A stretch of 64,000 nt of DNA, taken from contig CAUYUJ010019926.1 of the NCBI GenBank assembly GCA_963575745.1, positions 498,236 through 562,235 of the forward strand. Reading direction: 5' to 3'. Positions within the stretch are counted from its first letter, which is position 1; every line of letters starts with the position of its first letter. Under the pieces are notes generated by a model. The model was not told the origin of the DNA, did not search any database, and was given only the letters and a program-made list of their open reading frames with translations. This document shows positions 9,020 to 19,785 of the stretch, piece after piece. The position numbers and the translations under genes are program-made. This DNA comes from Prorocentrum cordatum. Taxonomy: Eukaryota; Sar; Dinophyceae; Prorocentrales; Prorocentraceae.

Positions 9020-9640
9020 GCTGGCGAATTGATTTCACCATCGGTGGTATCGCGCACGAGGGGGAGCTGGGAACTAAACATCATCATAACTTCCCACGGC
9101 AGCCGACGAGACGACAGCGATGTGTCTTGCATGAATTTGGGAACACGGTGGCCGGAGCGGGGTCGCTGCCAGCGATTCGACCCCCGCGAACCTCGTGGAT
9201 CTCCACCGCCGCGCTGGCACGACAGCGGGGCGCCATAATGTCTCGCACCCGTCTGGTACAGTGCGGGCGCGGCCGCAAGAAACCCTCGCGAGAAACCCAG
9301 CCCTGAAAACCCGCGCACGAGGTGCACTCGAGGGGAAACCCGGAGCACCCTGAACGCCGCAGCTTCTTCCACGGCCGCGGGAAGTCACCGCGCAGCTCGC
9401 GGAGCGAAGAAACCCAGGAACCCCTCACGAAAGGCATATGGCTTCTTGATGCGCGTCCCCACTGTAAGGCGTGTGTACTTTTGTATGGTCGCCTCCCCCT
9501 CATCGCGCGCGCGCGCCAGAAAAAGACATGTAATTACAGCGAAGAGAGGCCCAGTGCCCGAAGGCTGCTCCTACGAGAGCAGGCCCACGGAGGCTGGCCG
9601 TTGCGAAAGACTGCTGCATACGTTCTCAACACGCTGGAGG
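9020..9640. other. no gene recognised
   Basis: Unique-looking GC-rich sequence between the 86-bp array and MITE B. Open frames on both strands are Arg/Ser/Gly rich and give no family resemblance. Confidence 0.4.
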
Positions 9641-9644
9641 TTTA

Positions 9645-9820
9645 CAGTCAAAACCACCCGTCCTTAGTAAGGACGGGTGGTGACGCAAGACCCTTGGAGG
9701 CCGAAGTTGGATTTTTGGGGCGGGGGGCGGCCAGTGAAAACGGCGAAGGACGGGCCGCAGAGGCAAGGACTCAAGGGTAGCCTAGATGAAGGCACGCGTC
9801 CTTACTAGGCGCGTTGACTG
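9645..9820. mobile_element. MITE family B copy 1 (TA target)
   Basis: A 176-bp element. It starts CAGTCAAAACCACCCGTCC and ends GCGCGTTGACTG, and is bordered by TA on both sides. The body carries GACGCAAGACCCTTGGA and GCCGAAGTTGG. It matches 9955-10,127 and 54,002-54,161. Confidence 0.85.
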
Positions 9821-9954
9821 TAGGTGAACAGAAGTCCCCAGCCTGGGCTTCCCCTGCGACGCTCTCCGCCCATCACTCCAATGGGAAGCCAGCCGTTACA
9901 ACGGGGGGCCCTCGCCGGAGGCCCATGGAGGCTCCAGAACGCCAGAAACTTCTA

Positions 9955-10127
9955 CAGTCAAAAACCCGAATAAGGACGCGCGGTAAGGACGCAAGACCCC
10001 TGGAAGCCGAAGTTGGGATTTTTGGGGCGGCGGACGACGAAAACCCCAAGGACGCAAGAGCAAGGAAGAGCAAGGACGCCAGGGTACCCTGAGCAAAGCC
10101 GCGCGTCCTTATTAGGGTTTTTGACCG
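9955..10127. mobile_element. MITE family B copy 2 (TA target)
   Basis: A 173-bp element with ends CAGTCAAAAACCC and GGGTTTTTGACCG, bordered by TA. It lies only 134 bp from copy 1 and in the same orientation. Confidence 0.85.
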
Positions 10128-10139
10128 TACCCTCGGTCC

Positions 10140-10305
10140 TCCCCAGAACTCCGACGTCTTGACTCTGTTCCCGACGTCGAGCCCCCGAGGCTGGGACCCC
10201 TCCCCCCGGACCGCTTCTTCGTGTCCTGGGGCCCCAGGCCAGGGCCCGTGGAGGCCGCAGACTGCCAAAAACCTCCCTTCGCGATCGGCTCGCGGCGAGG
10301 GAAGG
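10140..10305. repeat. microsatellite-flanking module K, copy 1
   Basis: A segment of about 150 bp that recurs at 44,515-44,640, 45,345-45,470 and 53,690-53,830. It shares GGAGTTCTGGGGAGGA (complement here) with the 53.7-kb copy and GTGGAGGCCGcaGACTGC with the 44.5-kb copy. Each copy sits beside a purine/pyrimidine microsatellite. Confidence 0.6.
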
Positions 10306-10325
10306 GGGGGGTCGAGCCTCGAGCC

Positions 10326-10508
10326 TGGAGGAGGAGGAGGAGGAGGAGGAGGAGGAGGAGGAGGAGGAGGAGGAGGAGGAGGAGGAGGAGGAGGAGGAGG
10401 AGGAGGAGGGAGGAGGAGAGGGGGAGGAGGAAGGAGGAGGAGGAGGAGGGGAGGAGGGAGGAGGAGGAGGAGGAGGAGGAGGAGGAGGGAGGAGGAGGAG
10501 GAGGAGGC
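10326..10508. repeat. (GGA)n microsatellite
   Basis: A long GGA run with a few GGGA interruptions, 80 bp downstream (transcript sense) of the exon at 10,588. It therefore lies in an intron or 3' flank of the SET gene. Confidence 0.9.
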
Positions 10509-10587
10509 GGGGGCGGGGGGGCGGGCCCAGCGCCGGCGAACGCGCGCAGCCCAGGGGCTGCGGCCGCGCCCTCCGGAGAGGCGGCTC

Positions 10588-10705
10588 CTGGACGTCCCTG
10601 CGGGCCCGCAGGACGTGGTCCACGCCCGTGTAGTGCCAGACCGCGTTCGGGCAGCAGGAGTGGGACATGAAGGAGGAGAAGAAGTACGTGGAGTAGCCCT
10701 CCGGC
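10588..10705 (-). CDS. SET/SMYD-like gene, exon with NHSC-type motif
   Basis: On the minus strand this exon reads PEGYSTYFFSSF, then MSHSCCPNAVWHY, then DHVLRARRDVQ. The xSHSCxPNA motif is the S-adenosylmethionine and substrate binding core of SET-domain lysine methyltransferases of the SMYD group. The string YSTYF..SFMSHSC is characteristic of dinoflagellate members. The right end of the exon (about 10,705-10,710) is uncertain by a few bases: either CAG|G or GAG|CTC could be the acceptor. The left end is CAG|GA, a GA donor, leading into the (GGA)n tract. The next expected segment (GDEVxxSY and the post-SET cysteines) was not found to its left. The gene is therefore incomplete here, or that exon is too diverged for me to see. 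Confidence 0.75.
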
Positions 10706-11169
10706 CTGAGCTCTTCTTGCCCCGATTCTGAGGAGGGGGGCGGCCACGGAGCTGCACCCCGGCTCGGGCTCGACCGCTGTGCGCATCAAGAGGTGGGCAG
10801 GCAAACCGGGAACACCGCACGAGCCGACCTGCGATAGGCAAGCTCATGCACTGAACCGTGTCCTCCAGCCTGATTTGTTTTACAATGCGCAATCCAAGGC
10901 GCCGTCCAGTGTGTGTCTGTGTGTCTGTGTGTGTATGCGTGTGCGACGATTTTTGGGAACTCCTGGCCCCCCCCCCTCGTCAGGCATGGGCCCAAATTCC
11001 TTGAAAAGAAAGAATACGTGGAGTAACCCTACATACGGCCTGGGCGGGGGGAGGGCGGATACAGCAGGCACATGCGCACGTGCTGTTCGATGGCTCCCCC
11101 CTCCCTCGGGAGGAGCGCACACAAGGTCTAACACGCTCTTTTTTCAATGCTTTTTCTATGTGTTTTTCG

Positions 11170-12480
11170 TTTGTTTGCCTTTTCGTGCGACGAACGGCCC
11201 AAAACGGCCCAAGAAGCTCCAACGATCGTTCCAAGACGGCCCAAGAGGCCCCCCAAAAGGGCCCCGAAAGGAACGCAGAGGCCCCCAAGATGGCTCCAGA
11301 GGGCCCCAAGAGGGCCCGACAGGGCCCTGGCAGCCCTGGCAGGACCCAGAGGAGGCAACAAACATGGTTTCTTGGATTTTCGCCCCTGCGGGCATCCGAC
11401 GGCCCAGGACGGCCCAAGAGGCCCCCAAATATTGCACAACGGCCGTCCAAAGAGGCCCCCAAGAGGGCCCCAAGACGGCCCAAGAGGACTCGAGGACGAG
11501 CAGAACCCCCCAAGACGGCCCAAAAGGGCCCCACGGACGGTCCAAGAGGGCCCCGAGACGCCCCAAGAGGCCTGCACGAGGCTTCCCAAGAGGACCCAAA
11601 GAGGCACAGTTTATTTAGTTCCTGTGGTTTTCAAACAAGTTTTTCTAGTTCTCGCCTCATCGGGCCAAGAACGGCCCAAAACGGCCCAAGAGGCTCCAAA
11701 GATCGTACCAAGACGGCCCAAGAGGCCCTCAAAGGGACTCGAAAACTATCCAAGATGGCCCGAAGACGGCCCGAGAGGGCCCCAAGACGGCCCAAGAGAG
11801 TCCCAAGACTGCCCCAAGAGAGACCCAAGAGGGCCCAAAGAGGTTTCCAAGAGGGCCTCAAGAGGCCCCCAAGAGAGCCCCAAGACGGCCAAATGCTTCC
11901 AAGACGCCCCAAGACGGCCCAAAAGGGCCCCGGGACGGCCCAAGAGGTTCCCAAAACAGCTGAAAAGGGTTCCAAAAAGACCCCCAAGAAGACTCAGAGA
12001 CGCCAAGTAACACCATGGCTCCAAACAGCGAGCGGTGTTGCAACAATCTCTGAACACCAAGGCTCCCTGGAGCGCGGTGACGTAAAACAACTCTCAACAA
12101 CAAGGCTCTCAAGAGCGAGCGGCAACGTGGAAGTCTCTGAACACCATAGCTCCCAACAGAGAGCGGTGACGCAACAAGCTCTTAACACCAAGGCTCCCCA
12201 AAACGAAGGGTGCCATGAGCCATCTCGGGCAGGTTGCTCAGCACTATTTCCGTTCCCGTGCCGGCAAAGGTCTAACGCGCCGCGCCTCGGGAACACCCAA
12301 TGTGGCCTCAAGACTGTCCAAGACGCCTCCAAGATATCCCAAGAGGACCCCCAAAAGGCCTCAAGAGGCACCAATCATTGAATTCCGCTCAAGGACATTT
12401 GAATTATCTATTCTCGCGTTTGCCATTTCGGGCTTCTAGAATCTCAAGACGGTCCGAGAGGCCTCCAGACTGGCAAGACG
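11170..12480. repeat. GGCCCAAGAGG-type tandem array
   Basis: Imperfect 10-12 bp repeats of GGCCCAAGA(G/C)G, arranged in higher-order units of about 480 bp. The segment at 11,190-11,300 recurs at 11,665-11,770 with the same run GGCCCAAAACGGCCCAAG. The complement of the same repeat occurs at 41,025-41,170, and a short stretch at 4255-4385. Confidence 0.8.
12000..12220. repeat. about 55-bp tandem repeat
   Basis: Four units share CTCTGAACACCA(A/T)GGCTCC and GCGAGCGGTGACG. They are embedded in the GGCCC array. Confidence 0.65.
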
Positions 12481-13300
12481 TCCCGAGAGGGTCCTCGGAC
12501 AGTCCAAGAGGCCCCCAAGCAATCAACAGATCCATCAAGAGGTCCGCAAGAGAGGCCCAAGAGTGGGAACTCGCAGGGAACCAGGAAGCCATCCACCACA
12601 AGATGCTGGCGGCGAGCAGAGGGGGGCAGGAGGGGGTTGGGAAGGCTTCGAAGAAGCAGGGGTGCTTCCAAGAAGCCCCTCCCCCCCCACCCCCCTTGTG
12701 CGCGTGGCCGAAGCTGGCCCCCGAGACCCCCAGCATGCCCCCGAGATGCCCCCTGAGAGGCCCCCGGAGGCACCCCGAAGCCCCCCAGGGACCTGAAGAG
12801 GCTCAAGGGGGCGGGCTCCTAGGCCTTCGCTTGGCCCCCGAGCCCTGCAACAGACGCGGAGGACGAGGAGAGCGACTCAGCATTAACTACCCGCAGGCAG
12901 CACGGCGTGAAGCAGCAAGCACCAAACACGAAATCGGAAGCCGCACACCTCCTCTTCTGGGGGCTGGCAGAACGGCGCAAGCCTCTTGAACAACGAATCG
13001 GATCGAACCAGCCAGAACTGACATCCGATCGGACCGATCGGACCGAAATGGCCCCTGGCAGGCGGGAGGAACGTCGGTGCCTGGCTAATTAACCACGCTA
13101 CCGAAGCTCGCGATGCCTCTTTCCACTGTTCAGATCACGTCCTGGGTCGCGGAGGCGATCCCAGTCATCCCAGGACTGTAGGGTCTGTGGTCCTGCAATC
13201 AAGTCATACGGACCGAGCGGACGATGCCCTTGCACAGTGCAAACGTCGGGGTCGATCGGGCTTCCGATCCGCTCCATCGCAACTGCCTTTCTGCCGAGCT
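12480..13300. other. no gene recognised (intron of SET gene)
   Basis: Mixed GC-rich sequence between the GGCCC array and the exon at 13,303. Nothing protein-like was seen on the minus strand. Confidence 0.4.
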
Positions 13301-13302
13301 TC

Positions 13303-13428
13303 CTGCTCGTCCGAGTACTCAAAACAATTCAGCACCCATATCTGCGTGAGCCGCTCAATGGTGATCGGGCTCGCCGCAGGCGCCATCTCCCTGGCCAGGA
13401 TGGTGGCGGCGCTCCTGGGCGAGACCAC
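13303..13428 (-). CDS. SET/SMYD-like gene, SET-I/central exon
   Basis: Acceptor CCAG|GTGGTC, then VVSPRSAATILAREM, and IERLTQIWVLNCFEYSD. The string QxWxLNCFEYSD occurs directly before GYSTYF in dinoflagellate SMYD-like proteins. This exon therefore precedes the one at 10,588-10,705 and follows the HHEE exon at 24,537. The donor is probably CAG|GA; the exact join to the next exon is unresolved because phase 0 needs a GAG|CTC acceptor there. It is separated from its neighbours by introns of about 11.1 kb (upstream) and 2.6 kb (downstream). Confidence 0.75.
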
Positions 13429-13479
13429 CTGGCGAGGCCGGCGCCGCGCATCCAGGCGACGTCTCGGATCCCTCCATCC

Positions 13480-13740
13480 TCCATCCGTCGGGCCTCCCTC
13501 TTCCCTCCCCCTCCCTCCCTCCGTCCTGATTGCCTCAGGCGTACCTCCATGCCTCCATCCTTCCCTCCATCCAGCCTGCCTCCATCCAGGACTATCCGCG
13601 CATCAACATAGCATGCGCACCTCTATCCATCCATCAATCCATCCATACATCCATCCATCATCCCGTCGCCACGTCAAGGCATACTGAATCCTCATCCGCT
13701 TCCTCCCCCTTATCCTCCTCCTTCTCCTCCTCCTAACCCA
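13480..13740. repeat. CCATC/CTCC pyrimidine-rich repeats
   Basis: Short tandem CCTCCATC and CATCCATC repeats that grade into CTC triplets. Confidence 0.75.
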
Positions 13741-13824
13741 CCTCCTCTTCCTCCTCCTCCTGGTCCTCCAGATCCTCCTCCTCCTCCTCCTCCTCCTCCG
13801 CCTCCTCCTCAGCAGCAGCAGCGG

Positions 13825-13910
<86 letters not shown>

Positions 13911-14250
13911 GCATTATCAGCAACATCGTAATCATAATCATCAGCATCATCCCCGATCTTCCCTCCCTCCATTTTCTCCTCCCTCGTCCTCCTCCTCCTC
14001 CTCCTCATTCCCCCCTCCTCCTCCTTATCCTCGTCGTCGTCGTCCTCCTCCTCCTCGTTCTCCCCCCTCCTCCTGCTCATCCTCGTCGTCGTCGTCCTCC
14101 TCCTCCTCCTCCTCCTCCTCGTTCTCCCCCCTCCTCCTCCTTATCCTCGTCGTCGTCGCCCTCCTCCTCCTCGTTCTCCCCCCTCCTCCTGCTCATCCTC
14201 GTCGTCGTCCTCCTCCTCCTCCTCCTCCTCCTCCTCCTCCTCCTCCCTCT
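13700..14250. repeat. CTC / CAT / GTC triplet microsatellites
   Basis: CTC runs, then (CAT)n at 13,826-13,914, then CTC/GTC blocks (CGTCGTCGTC) repeated about every 60-75 bp: CTCATCCTCGTCGTCGTC occurs several times. Confidence 0.9.
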
Positions 14251-14251
14251 T

Positions 14252-14274
14252 CCATCATCATCATCATCATCATC

Positions 14275-14355
<81 letters not shown>

Positions 14356-14378
14356 ATCATCAATCATCAATCAATCAG

Positions 14379-14433
<55 letters not shown>

Positions 14434-14645
14434 GTCATCGTCATCGTCATCATCATCATCATCATCATCAGCAGCATCATCAGCAGCATCATCAGCATAA
14501 TCAGCATCATCAGCATCATCAGCATCATCAGCATCATCACCATCATCATCATCATCACCATCATCAGCAGCAGCATCATCATCATCAGCAGCAGCGGCAG
14601 CAGCAGCAGCATCATCATCATCATCATCATCAGCATCATCATCAC

Positions 14646-14677
<32 letters not shown>

Positions 14678-14722
14678 GCATCATCATCAGCATCATCATC
14701 ATTATCATCATCCTCATCCTCA
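14252..14722. repeat. (ATC)n / (CATCAG)n microsatellite
   Basis: About 470 bp of CAT triplets, with CAATCAT and CAGCAT interruptions towards the right. It is one of the longest triplet tracts in the window and stands out by its lower GC. Confidence 0.95.
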
Positions 14723-14819
14723 CTTGGCGACAGGGAGTGATGTTTCAAGCGCTGCTCAACTTTGGAGGGGCAAGGCTGCCCAGCACCGTGTCAAGCTAAT
14801 TACCCTCCTTGGGGGGTGG

Positions 14820-15150
14820 GGGGGGGGGATGAGCGCGTGCCGTCGGGATGGCAGTTTTGAAGCTCAAGTTTCTGGGCCAGGGGGGGGGGGGGGACCGAAT
14901 GGCGTCGGCAGTTTCCGAGGGGTGGGTGGGGATTGGGGTGGCGAGGGCGGGCTGAGGGGGGGCGAGGTGGGGGATGAGGCGCGGGATGGAGGATCGGGGT
15001 GACGTGAGGTTGCCTGGCGGGAGTGGCCGCAGGGATGACGCTGCAAGCGGTGATGGGGCAAGGCAGGGGACCCCTGCCTGCAATTTCGCCCCTGCCCTCA
15101 CAAGCCCTTTTCCATTCCCATCTTGCCCCTTTCTCGTGAACTCCAACGGC
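14820..15150. other. G-rich stretch, no gene
   Basis: Several G runs of 8-13 occur on the plus strand (14,818-14,828, 14,880-14,893). No coding signal was recognised. Confidence 0.5.
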
Positions 15151-15240
15151 GGCGACGACGACGACGACGAAGAGGATGAGGAGGAGAAGGATGAGGAGGA
15201 CGACGGCGGCGACGACGACGACGAGGACAACGATGACGGG
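15150..15240. repeat. (GAC/GAG)n microsatellite
   Basis: GAC and GAG triplets with GATGAGGAGGAG interruptions. Confidence 0.85.
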
Positions 15241-15724
15241 TGAACCGGAGTGCGGCGGAACCTCCATGAGAAATTTGCCACTGGGGCACCAACAGGTGGA
15301 CTAACTGCCCGCCCCATCCGCACTACCCTGAACTTCCCAGCCTTACTAGAGCCATCGACACGACCTCTTGCGGCAAGATCGCAACGCTCCCATACTGGCA
15401 CCACGCAGCGGCTACTAGGCTGGGGTGCAGGTGCCAGAAGGCGCCTTGAACTGCGCCGCGCAAGCAAACTAAGAGCCAGGATGCACGTGTCTGTGCCTGA
15501 CGGCGTCCACAGCGGTCCCAAGGAAGCCCCTTCGTTGTGCCATGCGGCGGCGATCAGGGTCGGGATGCACGCACCGAGAGGCACGAGCTGCAAAGGACCA
15601 TGCGTCGGCGGGTAAGAACAACGTCTGCGCGTCTTGCTGCCACACAGCTGCCACCAAACTACTGTCCGCTTTCACCCCCATCCCGCACCAACAGGGAGGA
15701 CGCGATCGTAGAAGAGCAGCAATG

Positions 15725-15787
15725 GGGAGGAGGAGGAGGAGGAGGAGGAGGAGGAGGAGGAGGAGGAGGAGGAGGAGGAGGAGGAGA
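15725..15787. repeat. (GGA)n microsatellite
   Basis: About 20 nearly perfect GGA units. Confidence 0.9.
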
Positions 15788-16017
15788 GGACGAACACGTA
15801 CGGCGCTGCCGATTGAAACCGAGGGCCCAATGCAACAGGAGGGTTGGGAGCCGCGTCTGGAAGTCTGCGTGCCCCCCGAGCCGCCAGAAGGGCCCCTCCA
15901 GGCAAGCCCTGGCGCATCCTGGGGCTGCCCTCGTCTGCCCTGGGCCCGCGGGGCCCTCCCGGGAGCCCCTTCGGCGCTCTCATGGTCTGCCCAGAGCCCT
16001 CTGGGGTCATCTTGGTA

Positions 16018-16185
16018 CACGTCGTTCCTTTCTGATCGTGCTCATTGCTAAGTGCGCTCGTTTCTAACTGTTCCAGGCCCCCCTGGTGGCCAGGACGAGG
16101 CCCAGGATAGACCAAGCAGAAACGAAAGGATCTTGGCCCCCCCACAAATCAAAGAACCTTTGAAGAATCAGAAATGAACAGTGTG
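16018..16185. mobile_element. MITE family C copy 1 (TA target)
   Basis: A 168-bp element with ends CACGTCGTTCCTTTCTGAT and ATCAGAAATGAACAGTGTG (inverted), bordered by TA on both sides. An equally long copy lies at 55,129-55,296. The interior has GTGGCCAGGACGAGGCCCAG. Confidence 0.85.
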
Positions 16186-16489
16186 TAGCCTTCTGAAGCA
16201 TTCTTGAACCTACCTGAGGGCCTGTTGAGGGCCTCTCGAACCTCTCGACGGGAGGCCGGTTCACGCCCCCGGGGCCTCCGACCCCAAGGTGGAGCCCAGC
16301 ACGAAGACCTGCCCGAGAGCCAGACATACCGAAACTCAGCCCGGTCAAGGGCCCCACGCGACTCGGCTGCGAGCAGACATGGCCTCCCTCCCGTAGGCAG
16401 TGCGCCGCGAGCAGGATGGGAGCCGTGGGCAGTGCAGGTGGGGGGCCACGGAGCGTGCGAAGGGCGCGCCGCGAGAAGGAGGAGGCGCC

Positions 16490-17035
16490 GTGCGGTCGCG
16501 CCCACCGGGACCGTGGGCGGAGCCCCGTCGGGGCCACGAAGCGCGTGAGGGCTGGCCGAGACGGGGCGGGGCCGCCAGGCGGACACACCGGCTGAGAACG
16601 TCGGCGGAGCTCCGCACGGGGCCACGAAGTGCGAAGCTGGTGATCCGAAGTGAGGCGGGGCTGCCATGTGGACCCTGACACTGGGGCATTCGGTGGAGCT
16701 CCCTGTGGGGCCACGCAGCGCGTGAGCGGTGTGCTGAAATGGGGCGGGTTTGCTATGCAAGCTTGTCCACTGAGGCCTTTGGTGGAGCTCCCTCTGGGGC
16801 CGCCAAACGTATGAGAGGTGTGCCAGACTAGGACGGGGCCGCAATGCGAACTCTGCCACTGGGGCGGGCCTTCGGAGGAGCTCCCATGTGGCCGCTAAAC
16901 TTACCAGGGGTGTGCCGAAATAGGGCGGGACCGCCATGCGAACTTCGCCACTGGGGCCTTCGGTGTAGACCCGTACAGGGCTACGAAACGCATGAGGGGT
17001 GTGCCGACATGGGGCGGGGCCGCCATGCGAGCTTT
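16490..17035. repeat. diverged 86-100 bp tandem array
   Basis: About six units of CACTGGGGCCTTCGGTGGAG, TGGGGCCACGAAGCG, then GGGGCGGGGCCGCCATGCGA. It is related to the array at 8610-8910 but has an extra segment per unit. Confidence 0.8.
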
Positions 17036-17059
17036 GTTGCTGCAACACACTGGTATTCG

Positions 17060-17540
17060 TTCTCCTCCTCCTCGTTGTCCTCCTCGTTATTCTCCGTGTT
17101 GTCCTCCTCCTCCTCCTCCTCCTCCTCCTCCTCCTCCTCCTCTTCCTGCTCGTCATCCTCCTCGTTCTCCCACTCCTCGTTCCTCCTCCTAGTTCCTCAT
17201 CCTCGTTCTCCCCCGATCATGCTACTCATCCTCGTCGCCCTCCTCCTCACCTGGAGAATGAGGATGGCGAGGGGCAGAAGGAGAGAGGAGCAGGCTGTGT
17301 CTGCTGTGTCATGAGAGGAGGGAGGAGGGAGGAGAGAAGAGGGGGGAGCGATGCAGACAGGGAGGAGCGAGGAGGAGGGATGCATGTACCGCGTCATGAG
17401 GAGGAGGCCCGACGCACACACGGAGGAGGAGGAGGGAGGAGCGAGGGAGGGGGAGGCCCGATGCACACACGGAGGAGGAGAGGAGGGAGGAGCGACGGAA
17501 GGGGGAGGGAGACGGACGAGCCGGCCGCGCGATGGGCAGG
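17060..17540. repeat. CTC then GGA microsatellites
   Basis: A pyrimidine tract (17,060-17,215) is followed by a purine tract (17,290-17,520) with GGAGGAGGGAGGAGCGA units. The two form a large imperfect inverted arrangement. Confidence 0.8.
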
Positions 17541-17638
17541 CCGTGGGGGGGGGGGGAGCTCTACCCTGGGGGGCTCGGCGCCCAACACTTGCACGGGGTC
17601 CGCGTCCCTCGCCTCGTCCCTCCCGGGCTCATTCGATA

Positions 17639-17814
17639 GAGTCGGGGCGTTGACCTGAGGAGCCCTAGGTAAGGAACGAGGCCCCTGTTTTCCGGAGGCT
17701 GAGCTTCGAACTCCCATCGAAGACCTGAGGGCAGCCTCAAGCAGACGGTGAAGCAATCAAGGAGCACGGAGCCCCTCCCCAACGAAAAGGGTTCCTTCTT
17801 CAGCGCCCCGACTC
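17639..17814. mobile_element. MITE family A copy 2 (TA target)
   Basis: 176 bp, the same length as copy 1. The ends are GAGTCGGGGCGTTGA and TTCAGCGCCCCGACTC, bordered by TA (17,637-17,638 and 17,815-17,816). Confidence 0.88.
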
Positions 17815-18339
17815 TACTGGAGGACCAAGAAGACTGGGTTGCCCGCACTGCTGACGTGCTCAGACGCCGCGCGCCACAAAGATATTTTGACGATCGCAGC
17901 CGCTGTCTTGAATGAAATGCACTGGGCTGCCCGCACAGTTGACGTGTTCACCTCGCAAGGAAACACCATTTTGTGTCTTCCCACCGATGTCTGGAAAAAA
18001 CCGCACGCCGCCGTGATATCGCTTACGCCGCCCAGGAAGTCAGGGTCCCCGGGCTCGGCTCACGGGGCAGAAGAAGGGGTACATGGGGTATGGGAGGGGG
18101 GATGCAGTTGCAGGAAGCGCCTTGTAAACACCCTTGCAGGCGGAACAAAAACGTCTCGGGTGAGCTGGCCCGAAGGCGCTACGCGATGCAACAACAGGCT
18201 GAGGCCGAATATTGCGCGGAAAATGAAGGAAGTGCGCCGAAGCCGAAGTGCGCAGAAACGGCAGGCGCCCATCATGCACCTACAGACAAATGAAGGCAGA
18301 TGGCAGCATTAGGGCGATTCTGTCTGTGGTGACATGCAT

Positions 18340-18529
18340 TCGGCGGCGAGCCCGGGGGGAAGCGAGAAGGAGCAGGCCTTCTCAGAGGGCCCGGAAGTCC
18401 GCGGGCCTCCTGAGAAATGTTCTCTAGGTTTTCCCCGGCGACAGCGAAACTCTCTCAGAAGGCGCGAGGGCTTCTGGGACACTCTGAGCAGGCTTTCTCC
18501 TCCTCGCTGTCCCCCTCGCTCGCCGCCGA
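18340..18529. mobile_element. foldback MITE, CGGCGGCGAG family
   Basis: A 190-bp copy that starts TCGGCGGCGAGCCCGGGGGG and ends CCCTCGCTCGCCGCCGA, with CCTTCTCAGAGG and CTCTCAGAAGG cores. No clear target duplication at this copy. Confidence 0.8.
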
Positions 18530-18694
18530 TCTTCCGGGGGCACCCGGACTCCTCGAGAGGCCTCCGAGGACCTCCCGCAGGCCTCCAGAAGGCGGCCCTC
18601 GCGCCCTGAGCCGTCGGAAGACAGGACCCGCGACGAGGAGGAGCGGTGCCCGACAGCTCCAGGACCCGCGTCGCGAAGAGAGATACGGTCGGAC

Positions 18695-18803
18695 CTGGAG
18701 GAGGAGGAGGAGGAGGAGGAGGAGGAGGAGGAAGAGGAGGAGGAGGAGGAGGAGGAGGAGGAGGAAGAGGAGGAGGAGGAGGAGGAGGAGGAGGAAGACG
18801 AGG
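18695..18803. repeat. (GGA)n microsatellite
   Basis: GGA units with two GGAAGA interruptions. Module L follows directly on its right. Confidence 0.9.
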
Positions 18804-18960
18804 CTTCAAGAGCACGAGACCCTCCGCCCGCCGAGACACCCCAAACCCTGCTGATCACTTGAGGGGTGCCCTCCCCCAGGAGGCACCAAGAGCGGCCAAC
18901 GAGCACGCAGAACATCAGGGCACCCTCCCCGCCCCGACCTCGATCTTCTGCCGCGGCCCA
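18804..18960. repeat. dispersed module L, copy 1
   Basis: It shares TCAAGAGCACGAGACCCTCC, ACACCCCAAACC, then GAGGGtGCCCTCCCCCA with 43,586-43,735 in the same orientation and order. Confidence 0.7.
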
Positions 18961-19164
18961 GCTGGATGTGACCCGCGGTGACGATAACGGGTCCTCTCGG
19001 GATGGGCTCCAGAGGTCCAGGGCGCCCGCGTCGCGAAGAAAGAGAGAGAGAGAGAGAGATCGGTGTCGGAAGCCCCGGGGGAGCATGCAGCAGGGTCGTG
19101 TCGTGGCGGCCCCGGCGTGGGTTTCTGACACCGCGTGTATCCTTGAACGATTGGCGGCACTCCG

Positions 19165-19435
19165 CTCCTCCTCCTCCTCCTTCTCCTCCTCTTCCTCCTC
19201 CTCCTCCTTCTTCTCCTCCTCCTCCTCCGCATCCGCCTTTTCCTCCTCCGCCTCCGCACCCGCCTCCTTCCTCCTCATCCTCCTCCTCCTCCTCCTCATC
19301 CTGCTGCTTCTCCTCCGCCGCACCTCCGCATCCGCCTCCTCCTCCTCCTCCGCCTCTGCATCCGCCTCCATCCTCCTCCTCCTCTTCCTCCTTCTCCTCC
19401 TCCTCCTCCTCCTCCCTCCTCCTCCCCAGATCCCT
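19165..19435. repeat. CTC-rich microsatellite
   Basis: CTC with CGC, CAT and TTC interruptions (CATCCGCCTCC recurs). Confidence 0.85.
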
Positions 19436-19627
19436 CGATGTCGGCCGAGTCGGGGCCGCTGGCGGCGTTCCACCGCGGGCGCCCGCGCTCGGGTCGTCGC
19501 CGTGCCGCCACGACACGGAGCCTGCCGTGGCGGACGCCACGGCCTGCCCGCGGCGTGCGGGCCCGTGCCCATCCGCCCCTTCCCCCCGGGGCCAGGCCGC
19601 TGTCCCGAGCCGTGCTCCGGCATACGC

Positions 19628-19785
19628 AGAAAGCATCTATACACCACCACCGTGCCAGGCCAGGGCCATCCTGGGCCCTGGGATGGCGTAATCGCCATCC
19701 TGGCCGAGGCCAGGAGGGTCTATACACTATCCTGGGGCCCAGGATGGCCCTGTCCTGACACCGTGGTGGTGTATAGATGCCTTCG
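19628..19785. mobile_element. long-arm foldback element
   Basis: The arms are about 45 bp: GCATCTATACACCACCAC..CAGGGCCATCCTGGGCCC on the left, and its near-complement ending GGTGGTGTATAGATGC on the right. The interior holds a second palindrome, GATGGCGTAATCGCCATC. No target duplication was recognised. Confidence 0.75.

Noticed and set aside
11080-12381. 433-codon plus-strand ORF
   Set aside because: Pro/Lys/Arg repeats from the GGCCCAAGAGG array; both strands are open over the same stretch.
13826-14722. CAT/ATC tract as a His- or Asp-rich gene
   Set aside because: Pure triplet repeats, open in all frames, with no flanking coding sequence.
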